64,000 nt of DNA from Kineococcus endophyticus (GTDB taxonomy: Bacteria > Actinomycetota > Actinomycetes > Actinomycetales > Kineococcaceae), in the NCBI RefSeq assembly GCF_040796495.1, contig NZ_JBFNQN010000008.1, forward strand, positions 124,001 through 188,000, written 5' to 3'. The notes beneath the pieces were generated by a model, which saw only the letters and a list, made by a program, of their open reading frames with translations, searched no databases and was not told where the DNA came from. This document shows positions 18,899 through 26,048 of this stretch, in pieces. Position 1 is the first letter of the stretch. Each line of letters starts with the position of its first letter. The translations under genes and the position numbers were made by a program.

Positions 18899-19831
18899 AT
18901 GAGCACCACGTTGCAGGGCAAGGTCGCGGTCGTCACCGGCGCCGGGGCGGGCCTCGGCGCCGCCTACGCGGTCGCCCTGGCGCAGGCGGGTGCCGCGGTC
19001 GTCGTCAACGACGCCGTCGAGGCGGCCGCTCGCAGCACCGTCGAGGCGGTCGAGGCCGCCGGCGGGCGCGCCGTGGCGGTGGTCGCGCCGGTGGGGTCGG
19101 CCGAGACGGCGCAGCAGCTCGTCGACACGGCGCTGGCCGAGTTCGGCGGGTTCGACGTCCTGGTGACGAACGCGGGGATCCTGCGGGACAAGTCGTTGCT
19201 GAAGATGAGCGACGACGACTTCGACGCCGTTCTCGCGGTCCACGTCCGGGGTACGTTCTCCTGCGTCCGCGCCGCGTTCGCCTCGTTCAAGGAGCGGGGT
19301 GTCCCCGGCCGCATCGTCACGATCGGTTCGCCCACCGGCCAGCGCGGGAACTTCGGCCAGACGAACTACGCGGCCGCCAAGGCCGCCGTCGTCGGCATGG
19401 TCCGCACCTGGGCGCTGGAGATGAAGAAGGCGCAGGTGACCGTGAACGCGGTCGTCCCCGTCGCCGCGACCGCCATGACCCGCACCATCCCGTACTTCAC
19501 GGCCGCCGTGGAGGCGATGGACGCCGGTGAGCCGATCCCGTCGTTCTACCGGCAGGACCTCGGGTTCGGGACCCCCGAGGACGTCGCGGGTCTCGTGGTG
19601 TTCCTCGCCTCCGACGAGTCCGCCGGCATCAGCGGTCAGGTCCTCGGGGCCGGCGGGGACCGGCTGCAGGTGTGGAGCCACCCCGAACCCGTCCTGACCG
19701 TCCACCACGAGGGCGGCTGGGACGCCGAGACCATCGCGGGGCAGTTCGCCCCGACGTTGCGCGAGAACCTGCAGTCCGTCGGCGAGCGGTTCCCCGAACT
19801 GCCGGCCGACCTCGTGCGCCCGCAGGCCTGA
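18899..19831 (+). CDS. Short-chain dehydrogenase/reductase (MFE-2-like)
   Basis: A 310-residue classical SDR, longer than the usual 250 because of a C-terminal tail of about 50 residues. It has the cofactor motif TGAGAGLGAAYA (the order seen in peroxisomal multifunctional enzyme type 2 dehydrogenase domains), NAGI, the active-site Ser in IGSPTG, and YAAAK. The length and tail resemble hydroxyacyl-CoA dehydrogenases encoded next to MaoC hydratases. With the MaoC gene two places downstream, it may do the second oxidation step of a beta-oxidation-like route. It starts at ATG 18899, with AGGAGG 9 bases upstream. Confidence 0.88.
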   Translation: MSTTLQGKVAVVTGAGAGLGAAYAVALAQAGAAVVVNDAVEAAARSTVEAVEAAGGRAVAVVAPVGSAETAQQLVDTALAEFGGFDVLVTNAGILRDKSLLKMSDDDFDAVLAVHVRGTFSCVRAAFASFKERGVPGRIVTIGSPTGQRGNFGQTNYAAAKAAVVGMVRTWALEMKKAQVTVNAVVPVAATAMTRTIPYFTAAVEAMDAGEPIPSFYRQDLGFGTPEDVAGLVVFLASDESAGISGQVLGAGGDRLQVWSHPEPVLTVHHEGGWDAETIAGQFAPTLRENLQSVGERFPELPADLVRPQA

Positions 19832-19836
19832 GCCCC

Positions 19837-20745
19837 GTGTACCGCCCGGAGATCGACGTCGACGCCGTCACGGCCGTCGACACCCACGTCCACGTGGAGG
19901 TCGGCGACCACGGTCACTGCTCGCTGCCGCCGGACCTCGCTGCCGCCGCCGCGAAGTACTTCCGCACCGACGGCGTCACGCCCGACATCGCCTCGATCGC
20001 GCAGTTCTACCGGGAGCGGTCCATGGCGGCGGTGGTGTTCACCGTCGACGCCGAGCACCAGCTGGGCCACCCGCCCATCCCCAGCGAGCAGGTCGTGGAG
20101 CAGGCCGCCGACCACGCCGACGTCCTCGTCCCGTTCGGTTCGGTCGACCCGCACCGGCCCGACGCGCTCGACCGCCTGCGGTCCCTCGCCCTCGACCACG
20201 GCGCCCGGGGTTTCAAGCTGCACCCCACGGTGCAGGGTTTCGACCCCTCGGCGCCGCAGCACCGCCCGTTCTGGGCCGCGCTGGCCGAGCTGGGACTGCC
20301 CGTGGTCGTCCACACGGGTCAGACGGGCATCGGCGCGGGGGTGCGGGGAGGGCACGGGTTCAAGCTGCGCTACTCCGACCCCATGCTGCTCGACGACGTC
20401 GCCGCGGAGTTCGGCGACCTGACGTTGATCTTCGCCCACCCCTCCGTCCCGTGGCAGGACGAGGCGATCTCCATCGCGACCCACAAGGCGAACGTGGCGA
20501 TCGACCTGTCGGGGTGGCGGCCGAAGTACTTCCCCCCGGCGCTGGTCCGGGCGGCCGACACGTTCCTGCGCCACCAGGTGCTGTTCGCCTCCGACTTCCC
20601 CCTCATCCACCCCGACGTGTGGATGGAGGACTTCGCCGACCTCCCGATCCGCGACGAGGTGCGGCCCCTCATCCTGCGCGACAACGCGTTGCGCATCCTC
20701 GGGCTCCGTCCCGAGCCCACCGACCCCACCGAGGAGAACCGATGA
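19837..20745 (+). CDS. Amidohydrolase_2 family metal-dependent hydrolase/decarboxylase
   Basis: A 302-residue TIM-barrel protein of the family that includes aromatic-acid decarboxylases and lactone or amide hydrolases. Metal-ligand candidates are DTHVHVE (start of the barrel), GFKLHPT, VVVHTGQTG, FAHPSVPW and ASDFPLI (the catalytic Asp). The family spans decarboxylases such as gamma-resorcylate decarboxylase, and hydrolases. A decarboxylase or ring-opening hydrolase step would suit an operon that starts with a CoA ligase, but the reaction is open. The GTG start at 19837 lies 5 bases after the SDR stop. Confidence 0.82.
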   Translation: MYRPEIDVDAVTAVDTHVHVEVGDHGHCSLPPDLAAAAAKYFRTDGVTPDIASIAQFYRERSMAAVVFTVDAEHQLGHPPIPSEQVVEQAADHADVLVPFGSVDPHRPDALDRLRSLALDHGARGFKLHPTVQGFDPSAPQHRPFWAALAELGLPVVVHTGQTGIGAGVRGGHGFKLRYSDPMLLDDVAAEFGDLTLIFAHPSVPWQDEAISIATHKANVAIDLSGWRPKYFPPALVRAADTFLRHQVLFASDFPLIHPDVWMEDFADLPIRDEVRPLILRDNALRILGLRPEPTDPTEENR

Positions 20746-21215
20746 CCACCGACAGCACCACCCCCCAGAAGGTCGTGCGCTTCGAGGAACTGACCGGTCT
20801 GGTCGGCACCGAGGTCGGCCCGTCGAGCTGGTTGCTCGTCGACCAGGAGCGCATCGACCGCTTCGCCGTGGCCACCGGGGACGACCAGTGGATCCACACC
20901 GACCCCGAACGTGCCAAGGACGGCCCCTTCGGCGGGACCATCGCCCACGGGTTCCTCACGCTGTCGCTGCTCATCCCGCTGTGGTCGGAGGTCTTCGACG
21001 TCGAGGGCGTCACGACCAAGGTGAACTACGGGATGGACCGCGTCCGGTTCACCGCCCCCGTCCCCGCGGGCTCCCGCGTCCGCTTCGCCGGGACGCTCAA
21101 GGAGGTCACCGAGGTCAAGGGCGGCGTGCAGCTGACCGTGTCCGGCGCCATCGAGATCGAGGGCCAGGAGCGGCCGGCGGTCGTCGTCGACTTCCTCGCC
21201 CGCTTCTACGCCTGA
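20742..21215 (+). CDS. MaoC-type enoyl-CoA hydratase
   Basis: 157 residues of a single hot-dog fold with the hydratase-2 motif: FAVATGDDQWIHTDPERA followed by GPFGGTIAHGF, giving the catalytic Asp/His pair. Members hydrate trans-2-enoyl-CoA to the (R)-3-hydroxy form. The start overlaps the amidohydrolase stop (ATGA). With the CoA ligase and the MFE-2-like dehydrogenase of the same operon it forms ligase, hydratase and dehydrogenase steps. No acyl-CoA dehydrogenase or thiolase is encoded nearby, so the pathway needs partners from elsewhere. Confidence 0.88.
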   Translation: MTTDSTTPQKVVRFEELTGLVGTEVGPSSWLLVDQERIDRFAVATGDDQWIHTDPERAKDGPFGGTIAHGFLTLSLLIPLWSEVFDVEGVTTKVNYGMDRVRFTAPVPAGSRVRFAGTLKEVTEVKGGVQLTVSGAIEIEGQERPAVVVDFLARFYA

Positions 21216-21307
21216 CCACCGTGGAAACCACCGTCGGCTCCCGCACCGCCCGTGCGGGGGCCGACGGCCCGGGCTGCGCAGCAGCGGACGTAGGGTTGGA
21301 TGGGGCG

Positions 21308-21748
21308 GTGACCAGCCAGACCGACGTGACCCTGCTGTACCTCATCAAGCAGGTCGAGCTCGCCATCCGCAACCGGCTGGACGCCGTCGTGGGCGCGCAC
21401 GGGCTGACGTCGCTGCAGTACACGGCCCTGACCGTGCTGGAACGCCACCCCGGGATGACCTCGGCCGACCTGGCGCGCAACTCCTTCGTGCGGGCCCAGA
21501 CGATGGCACAGATGGTCGTGGACCTCGAAGCGAAGGGGCACCTGTCGCGCGAGGTCGACGAACGCTCCCGGCGCCGGATGCTGCTGACGCTCACCCCGAC
21601 GGCGCAACGCGTCCTCGAAGAGCTGCGCGAGCCCGTCGCCGAGATCGAGGAGGAGATGGTGCGCGGGCTCGGGGTGCGCGAACGGGAGACGTTCCGCAAG
21701 GCCCTGCAGGTGTCGCGCCGGGCGCTGGGGGAGACGCCCCCTCGGTGA
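21308..21748 (+). CDS. MarR-family regulator
   Basis: A 146-residue winged-helix repressor: helices around LTSLQYTALTVLERHPGM, recognition region TSADLARNSFVRAQTMAQMVVDLEAKGHL, and the beta wing with ERSRRRMLLTLTPTA. It follows the MaoC gene by 92 bases in the same direction and so probably belongs with the CoA-ligase operon, perhaps sensing its acid or CoA ester. The GTG start at 21308 is chosen at the usual distance before the first helix; a longer frame reaches back into the MaoC gene. Confidence 0.87.
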   Translation: MTSQTDVTLLYLIKQVELAIRNRLDAVVGAHGLTSLQYTALTVLERHPGMTSADLARNSFVRAQTMAQMVVDLEAKGHLSREVDERSRRRMLLTLTPTAQRVLEELREPVAEIEEEMVRGLGVRERETFRKALQVSRRALGETPPR

Positions 21749-21774
21749 GCGCCCTCGCGTCGTAGGGTGCGCCG

Positions 21775-22098
21775 GTGCCCCGCTACGACCGAGACGAGAT
21801 CGCCCGCCGCGCCGGGCACGCCAGCTGGCGCGAGGCCGTGCAGGCGACGGCCGACCTGCCGCAGCAGGAGGCGGGCCGCCTGCTCGGCGTGAGCCACCCC
21901 ACGATCCGCGTCTGGCGGGCCGAGCTCGGACTGGGGCCGGCGGCCGCCCGTCCCTCCGCCGCCGACACCGCCGCCGCGTTCCGGGCCGACCCGGACGATC
22001 CCCGGCACGGCAGCGCCAACGGCTACCGCAACCTGCGGTGCCGCTGCGAGGCGTGCACCGCCGCGTGGACGGCCTACCAGCGCGACCGGCGAGGCTGA
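21775..22098 (+). CDS. Small HTH protein with Cys-containing tail
   Basis: A 107-residue protein of unknown role. The N-terminal half is a helix-turn-helix (QQEAGRLLGVSHPTIRVWRAEL, about 50-71). The C-terminal part reads HGSANGYRNLRCRCEACTAA, where three Cys and the leading His could bind a metal. Similar HG-x-GY-x-CRC-x-C tails occur in small actinobacterial and phage proteins of unknown function. It starts at GTG 21775, 26 bases after marR, and converges on the next gene. Confidence 0.72.
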   Translation: MPRYDRDEIARRAGHASWREAVQATADLPQQEAGRLLGVSHPTIRVWRAELGLGPAAARPSAADTAAAFRADPDDPRHGSANGYRNLRCRCEACTAAWTAYQRDRRG

Positions 22099-22105
22099 AG
22101 CGCCG

Positions 22106-22576
22106 TCAGTCCCCGGTGGTGACGCCGGTGGCGGCGTCGAGGGCCTCGCGGGGGGTGGTGCCGTCCTCGCGGGCGACGACGGCGTCGATGAAGCCCGTCA
22201 GCGTCTCGGCGACGGGCGCGTCCCCGCGGGCCTCCCAGTGGTCGTGGTCGACGGCCTCGGCGAAGTCGGCGAAGCCCGCCGCGGCGGCCGCCTGGTCCTC
22301 GTAGCTGCCCTCGGTGACCTGCAGCCAGTGCTGCCAGGCCGCGGGGAACGCCTGCCCTTGCTCCTGCGACTCCGCGAAGCGCAGGACGGTGCCGACGGTC
22401 TCGGCGTCCAGGCTGTGCGGGGCGAAGGCCAGCACGGTCGCCGCCTGCGGGTGGTCGGCGATGATGTCGAGCGTCCCCGCCCGCTCCGCGTCGTCGAGGA
22501 ACCGCTCCAGGCTGCGGTGGTTCCCCGCCGGCCAGGGCATCTTGTTCGCACAGTGCGTCCGCCGCGTCGTCGCCAT
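22106..22576 (-). CDS. Hypothetical protein, acidic and helical
   Basis: 156 residues with no family I recognise. It is acidic and Ala-rich, predicted mostly helical, with no TM helix or signal peptide. Short aromatic motifs such as FPAAWQHWLQVTEGSYED and DHDHWEARGD break the helices. Codon use looks genomic, so it is likely real. It lies head-to-tail after the recombinase gene, 8 bases downstream, and might be co-transcribed with it. An internal Met (PWPAGNHRS) at about residue 13 is an alternative start. Confidence 0.7.
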   Translation of the reverse strand: MATTRRTHCANKMPWPAGNHRSLERFLDDAERAGTLDIIADHPQAATVLAFAPHSLDAETVGTVLRFAESQEQGQAFPAAWQHWLQVTEGSYEDQAAAAAGFADFAEAVDHDHWEARGDAPVAETLTGFIDAVVAREDGTTPREALDAATGVTTGD

Positions 22577-22583
22577 GCTCGGA

Positions 22584-23615
22584 TCATGTCACGGCTGCGT
22601 GGCTCCCGGCGTCGCAGGCCAGCGTCCGGAGCGCCGCGTAGGAGCGGCTGGCCGCGGCGGCCGAGCGCAGCTCGTCGGCGCCGGCGTCGACGTACTGCTG
22701 CGACGTGGCCAGGCTCCGGTGGCCCAGCAGCCGCATCACCTCGACCGCGCTGGCCCCGCTCGCGACGACGCGGGTCGCGAACGTGTGCCGCAGCGCGTGG
22801 ACGAGGGCGCCCCGCTGGACGCGGTCGCTGACCCCGGCGGCCCGGTAGCACTGCTCGACGAGGTACTGCAGCTGGTGGCGGGACAGCGCGCGTCCGCGGG
22901 TGTCGACGAACAGCGGTGCGTCCAGGCGCGGTGCCCGGGCCGCCGGGAACCGGCGGGCGCGGCTCGCGAGGTAGCGGTCCACCAGTTCGGCCAGCGCCTC
23001 CTCGACGGGCAGGCTGCGCTCGGCGCCGCCCTTGCCGCGCACCCGCACCCGCCGTTCCCCGGCCGTCCCGGCGAGGTCGCCGATGCGCAGGCCCACGAGT
23101 TCCGCGCTGCGGATCCCCGTCACGAGCAACGTCGCCACCACCGCCAGGTCCCGTTCGGGCCACGGGTCCCGCGCCCGCCGGCCGGCGGCCACCGCGTCCA
23201 GGAGAACCTCCGGGGTGTCGTTGCCGCGCAACGGCTTCGGACCCTGCTCGACCGGGCGCGGCCGGTGGACACCCGACATCGGGTTCCCGGGCAGGACGTC
23301 CTCGGCGACGAGGAAACCGCACAACCCGTTCCACGTCGACCAGCACCGCGCGATGGAACTGCGGGCGTGGTCGAGCGAGAAGTCGGCGAAGGCGGCGCGC
23401 AGGGCGGGCGTCGTGAGGTCACCGACGAGGGGTTCGGTCGCATCGACGACGGCGGCCAGGCGCGGGGTGATGCCGGCCACGTCGCGGGCGCGGGCCGCGA
23501 GGGTGTTGGGGGAGTCCTTGCGGGGGAGTCGGGCCACTTCGTAGGCCTGCACTGCGGCCGACAGGGCGGAGGAAGTGGTGAGGGACTCGAGAACCCCGGG
23601 GTTCAGGGGAGCCAT
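22584..23615 (-). CDS. Tyrosine recombinase (XerC/D-like phage integrase family)
   Basis: A 343-residue site-specific recombinase with an N-terminal helical core-binding domain (about 15-125) and a C-terminal catalytic domain. All catalytic residues are present: Arg169 (TGIRSAELVGL), Lys195 (RGKGGAER), His273 and Arg276 (HALRH), His299 (LGHRS) and nucleophile Tyr308 (SQQYVD). It is slightly longer than XerC/XerD (about 300). No other phage or integrative-element genes are nearby. It starts at ATG 23615, next to a gene-poor stretch that contains an inverted repeat at 23704-23723 and a dif-like site at 24087-24114, which could be its targets. Confidence 0.9.
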   Translation of the reverse strand: MAPLNPGVLESLTTSSALSAAVQAYEVARLPRKDSPNTLAARARDVAGITPRLAAVVDATEPLVGDLTTPALRAAFADFSLDHARSSIARCWSTWNGLCGFLVAEDVLPGNPMSGVHRPRPVEQGPKPLRGNDTPEVLLDAVAAGRRARDPWPERDLAVVATLLVTGIRSAELVGLRIGDLAGTAGERRVRVRGKGGAERSLPVEEALAELVDRYLASRARRFPAARAPRLDAPLFVDTRGRALSRHQLQYLVEQCYRAAGVSDRVQRGALVHALRHTFATRVVASGASAVEVMRLLGHRSLATSQQYVDAGADELRSAAAASRSYAALRTLACDAGSHAAVT

Positions 23616-24423
23616 GCTGCCGACGATACGAGCCAGGGGAGTGCTCTGTCAACTCAAAGCGTTGCAGGGCAACGACATCGGGGGAGTCGGACGTGGTCCT
23701 GGCCGCATATCCGTCGTTATGCGCAGTTCGACGACGTGCCACGAGAACGCCGGGACCGGTCCGGTGCGACTGGCGCAGGTGGCGAGACGGGATCCGACGA
23801 CGCGGGCCGTCTCGCCGCTGCGTGGGCGTCGACCGGGCTGTGGTGACGTCGTGGGAGTCGCGACCTGGTGGACGCGACGCGTCGCCGGCCGGGCTCGGCG
23901 ATGTTGGGTCCGAGCGACCGTGCAGGTACCGGGACTTCGGACCCCAGTGGCCGACGCGCCGGAGAGGTCGACATCCGGCGCTGTCGGCGTCGACGCCTGA
24001 TGCTGACGCCGACGTCGGAGTCTCGACGGGGGCGCTGTCACCAGGGTCCGACGGTGGGCGTCGCCTGACGATCAACCCCTGTCTGGCACGCCGATAATCT
24101 TCATTATGACATCTCAAGGAGGGGTGGCACGTTTCCTCGCCTCTCACGCCCTCCCCTGGCTGTCGTGCCGCCTGCCTCTGAGTGACCTGCTGACTCTGTC
24201 TACCCGTGGTCGTCGGCTTGTATCCGCTGACGACGACTGACTGTCGTCGTCGCATGAGGTCCGCCAGGCCGCCTCAACTTCACGGTCACGGACGTCTCGG
24301 TCATGTCGATGTCCGGATGCACGTTGAGCACCACGATCACCCGCACATGGCTGAAAAGCGGTCACTCACTCACACGCATGCCGCGAGGTGCCCTTGCCTG
24401 GCGCACCGGCAAGGATGCCGATC
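23616..24423. other. Gene-poor stretch upstream of recombinase
   Basis: About 800 bases in which no frame looks like a protein on either strand: the open frames are Arg/Pro-rich shadows with no family resemblance. It is less GC-rich than its neighbours in places. It holds an inverted repeat CGCATA-N8-TATGCG (23704-23723) and the dif-like site at 24087-24114. A GTG at 24124 with AAGGAGG only 1 base upstream opens a 38-codon frame, too close for normal initiation. The stretch may be a recombination locus or decayed DNA. Confidence 0.6.
24087..24114 (+). other. dif-like XerCD recombination site candidate
   Basis: CCGATAATCTTCATTATG (24091-24108) has inverted ATAAT/ATTAT arms and closely follows the actinobacterial dif pattern as I remember it (CCGATAAT, two variable bases, ACATTATG, then TCAAGT). 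Most core positions agree; the outer right arm agrees less. It lies in non-coding DNA 470 bases from a tyrosine recombinase gene. It could be the chromosome dimer resolution site or a dif-like attachment site. I rely on memory for the consensus. Confidence 0.5.
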
Positions 24424-24603
24424 ATGTTTCGGCCCTGGGGCAACGTCGTCCTCATCGTTGGTGCTCTCGCACTGATCGTTGTCTCTCTCGTCGACGTCAG
24501 GCGACGGCGACGGCGCGGGGATCAGGGGTGGACGACAGGTCACAAGCTCGGGGTCGTGTCCATGTCCCTCGTCGTCCTGTCACAGGCGCTGCCGCTGATC
24601 TAG
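24424..24603 (+). CDS. Small two-TM membrane protein
   Basis: A 59-residue hydrophobic protein. Helix 1 spans about VVLIVGALALIVVSLVDV (8-25), followed by a very basic loop (RRRRRRGDQG), then helix 2 (LGVVSMSLVVLSQALPLI) to the C-terminus. The basic loop should stay in the cytoplasm. It resembles the small unnamed membrane proteins of actinobacteria. ATG 24424 has AAGGA about 9 bases upstream. It ends one base before the first 16-bp repeat at 24605. Function unknown. Confidence 0.6.
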   Translation: MFRPWGNVVLIVGALALIVVSLVDVRRRRRRGDQGWTTGHKLGVVSMSLVVLSQALPLI

Positions 24604-24604
24604 T

Positions 24605-24647
24605 CGCACGGTCATCCCGCGGTGCACGCGGCGCACGGTCATCCCGC
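24605..24647 (+). repeat. Two copies of a 16-bp direct repeat
   Basis: CGCACGGTCATCCCGC at 24605-24620 and again at 24632-24647. A third exact copy is at 25143-25158. The two left copies lie between a small membrane gene and the 3' end of the PH-like gene; the third lies upstream of that gene. Copies two and three also share the next two bases (AG). They bracket about 500 bases like the ends of a small cassette. Confidence 0.7.
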
Positions 24648-24671
24648 AGTCCAGGAGTCGGCGGGGGCGCG

Positions 24672-25031
24672 TCAGCTGGCATCGGCAAGGACCAGCACCG
24701 GCCACGTCACGCTCTCGCGCACAGCGGCGATCAGCCCACGTGAGATGACGTGGCGGAACAGGAGGTTCTGCACCAACACCGTGTCGTGTCCTACTCTCAC
24801 GTACGGCACCGAGAAGAGAAGGACAGCCAGGACGCTGGGCGCAGCGAAGCAGACGCTGATCACCGCCGCCTCGCCTCGGGTGGCCCACGGTGGCTGCGAA
24901 GGGGCCAGCCCCATCGGGTCGTTCAAGCACCAGACCCCGGTGAGCAGCCCCCACAGCACCCAGCCGGAGATCTGGTTGGCGCGGTTGCGCAGGACCTGCT
25001 TGGCATCACCGCCTGACCGCCTTCTGCCCAC
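24672..25031 (-). CDS. Membrane protein with bacterial PH-like domain, possibly truncated
   Basis: 119 residues with two TM helices (about ISGWVLWGLLTGVW and AAVISVCFAAPSVLAVLLF), then RVGHDTVLVQNLLFRHVISR, the opening strands of a bacterial PH-like (DUF3093/bPH) domain. Such domains usually run some 40 residues further, whereas this one stops soon after TWPVLVLADAS, so the 3' end may be lost. Codon use is less biased to G/C at third positions than in the flanking operons. The start is probably GTG 25031, with a weak ribosome site. It is bracketed by the 16-bp repeats. Function unknown. Confidence 0.55.
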   Translation of the reverse strand: MGRRRSGGDAKQVLRNRANQISGWVLWGLLTGVWCLNDPMGLAPSQPPWATRGEAAVISVCFAAPSVLAVLLFSVPYVRVGHDTVLVQNLLFRHVISRGLIAAVRESVTWPVLVLADAS

Positions 25032-25142
25032 CCGTCGAGTCTCCAGTCCCCTGGGCGATCATCCGCGAAGCATCGGCAGGATCACCCGTGTCCTGAGCAT
25101 CATGCGACGCCAGCGTGCCTGGCGGCAGCCGTCGACGACGAC

Positions 25143-25158
25143 CGCACGGTCATCCCGC
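25143..25158 (+). repeat. Third copy of the 16-bp repeat
   Basis: An exact third copy of CGCACGGTCATCCCGC. Nearby, CGCCAG-N5-CTGGCG at about 25108-25124 forms a small hairpin. The 25032-25328 stretch otherwise shows no gene on either strand. Confidence 0.65.
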
Positions 25159-25328
25159 AGGCCGCGCGGTCATGGAAACCCCGCTCCACTCCCCCGCAGG
25201 TCCTGGTGATCGTCGACGAGGACAGATCGGATGAGACGAGTAGGTGGCCTGCCGACTCACGCGACTTGTTCCACCGCAGGTCAGGACGGTGCGGTCGGGA
25301 CAGACGGCAAGGTCCCGCTTCGTCGTCC

Positions 25329-25949
25329 TCAGAGTGTTTGCCGGGCGACCTGTGAGGACTCCTGCAGCATCGCGCACGCCACTCGCGTGAGCGTCGGCGT
25401 CACGGTCGCCCAGGGCCCCTCCTCCTCCAGGACGGCGGCCGTGACCGCCTGCAACCCACCGACCAGCAGGCGGGCCGTCGTCTCGTCCAGCGGGAGCAAG
25501 CCCGCGCTGCGGAAGGCCGCGCCGCTGGAGAGTTCGCGCATCAGGTCCAGCATCGTGTCCGTGGACCGCCGCTCGGTCTCGACGGCCACCAGGTCCAGGG
25601 TCGGCAGGTCCCTGATCCAGCTCAACGTCACCTGAGGATCAGCGGCGACCACGTCGACGTAGGCCTCGATCGCCTGGTGCACCTGGTCGCGCCAGGACGA
25701 ACCCCCTCGCACCGCAGTGCGGACGGCGTCGACCACCCGACGGTCCTGTTGCTCCAGCAGAGCGACGTAGCACTGCTCCCTGCCGGAGAACTCCTCGTAG
25801 AACGTCCGCCGGGACACCTTGGCGTGCCGGACGACGTCGGCCACGGTCGTCGCCTTGAACCCCTTCTCGCGCAGTGCAGCTGCCATGCCGGTCAGCAGTC
25901 GCTGCCGCGAAGGGGTGGTCGCCGGCTCGGCGCTTTTCGAGATCTGCAC
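25329..25949 (-). CDS. TetR-family repressor divergent from P450-reductase fusion
   Basis: A 206-residue TetR protein. The DNA-binding helices are in RLLTGMAAALREKGFKATTV and ADVVRHAKVSRRTFYEEFSG; the C-terminal ligand domain is unremarkable. In Bacillus, CYP102A genes are controlled by divergently or adjacently encoded TetR repressors (Bm3R1, FatR), and the same layout is seen here. The start is probably GTG 25949 (MQISKSAEPATTPSRQ), without a good ribosome site; upstream sequence in this frame would cover the operators. The 99-bp gap to the P450 gene holds two matching palindromes at 25969-26007. Confidence 0.88.
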   Translation of the reverse strand: MQISKSAEPATTPSRQRLLTGMAAALREKGFKATTVADVVRHAKVSRRTFYEEFSGREQCYVALLEQQDRRVVDAVRTAVRGGSSWRDQVHQAIEAYVDVVAADPQVTLSWIRDLPTLDLVAVETERRSTDTMLDLMRELSSGAAFRSAGLLPLDETTARLLVGGLQAVTAAVLEEEGPWATVTPTLTRVACAMLQESSQVARQTL

Positions 25950-25968
25950 ACAACCATCATCGCATGGC

Positions 25969-26007
25969 GGTACGCGGGCGTACCGACGTCCGGTACGGTC
26001 TCGTACC
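25969..26007. promoter_or_regulatory. Tandem TetR operators GGTACG-N4-CGTACC
   Basis: GGTACG-CGGG-CGTACC (25969-25984) and GGTACG-GTCT-CGTACC (25992-26007). Both have perfect 6-bp arms and 4-bp spacers, with centres 23 bp apart (about two helical turns). Both lie between the divergent tetR and P450 starts. This is what two cooperating TetR dimers would need to shut both promoters. Confidence 0.75.
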
Positions 26008-26048
26008 ACGAGAGCAGCACCACGCACCCCACGTCACCTGGAGCACCC

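Noticed and set aside
22196-23346. Frames overlapping the recombinase and hypothetical gene on both strands
   Set aside because: No motifs; the recombinase frame carries the full R-K-H-R-H-Y set and explains the sequence.
24124-24240. 38-codon frame after AAGGAGG
   Set aside because: The ribosome-site-like run is only 1 base from the GTG, too close for initiation, and the peptide has no recognisable character.
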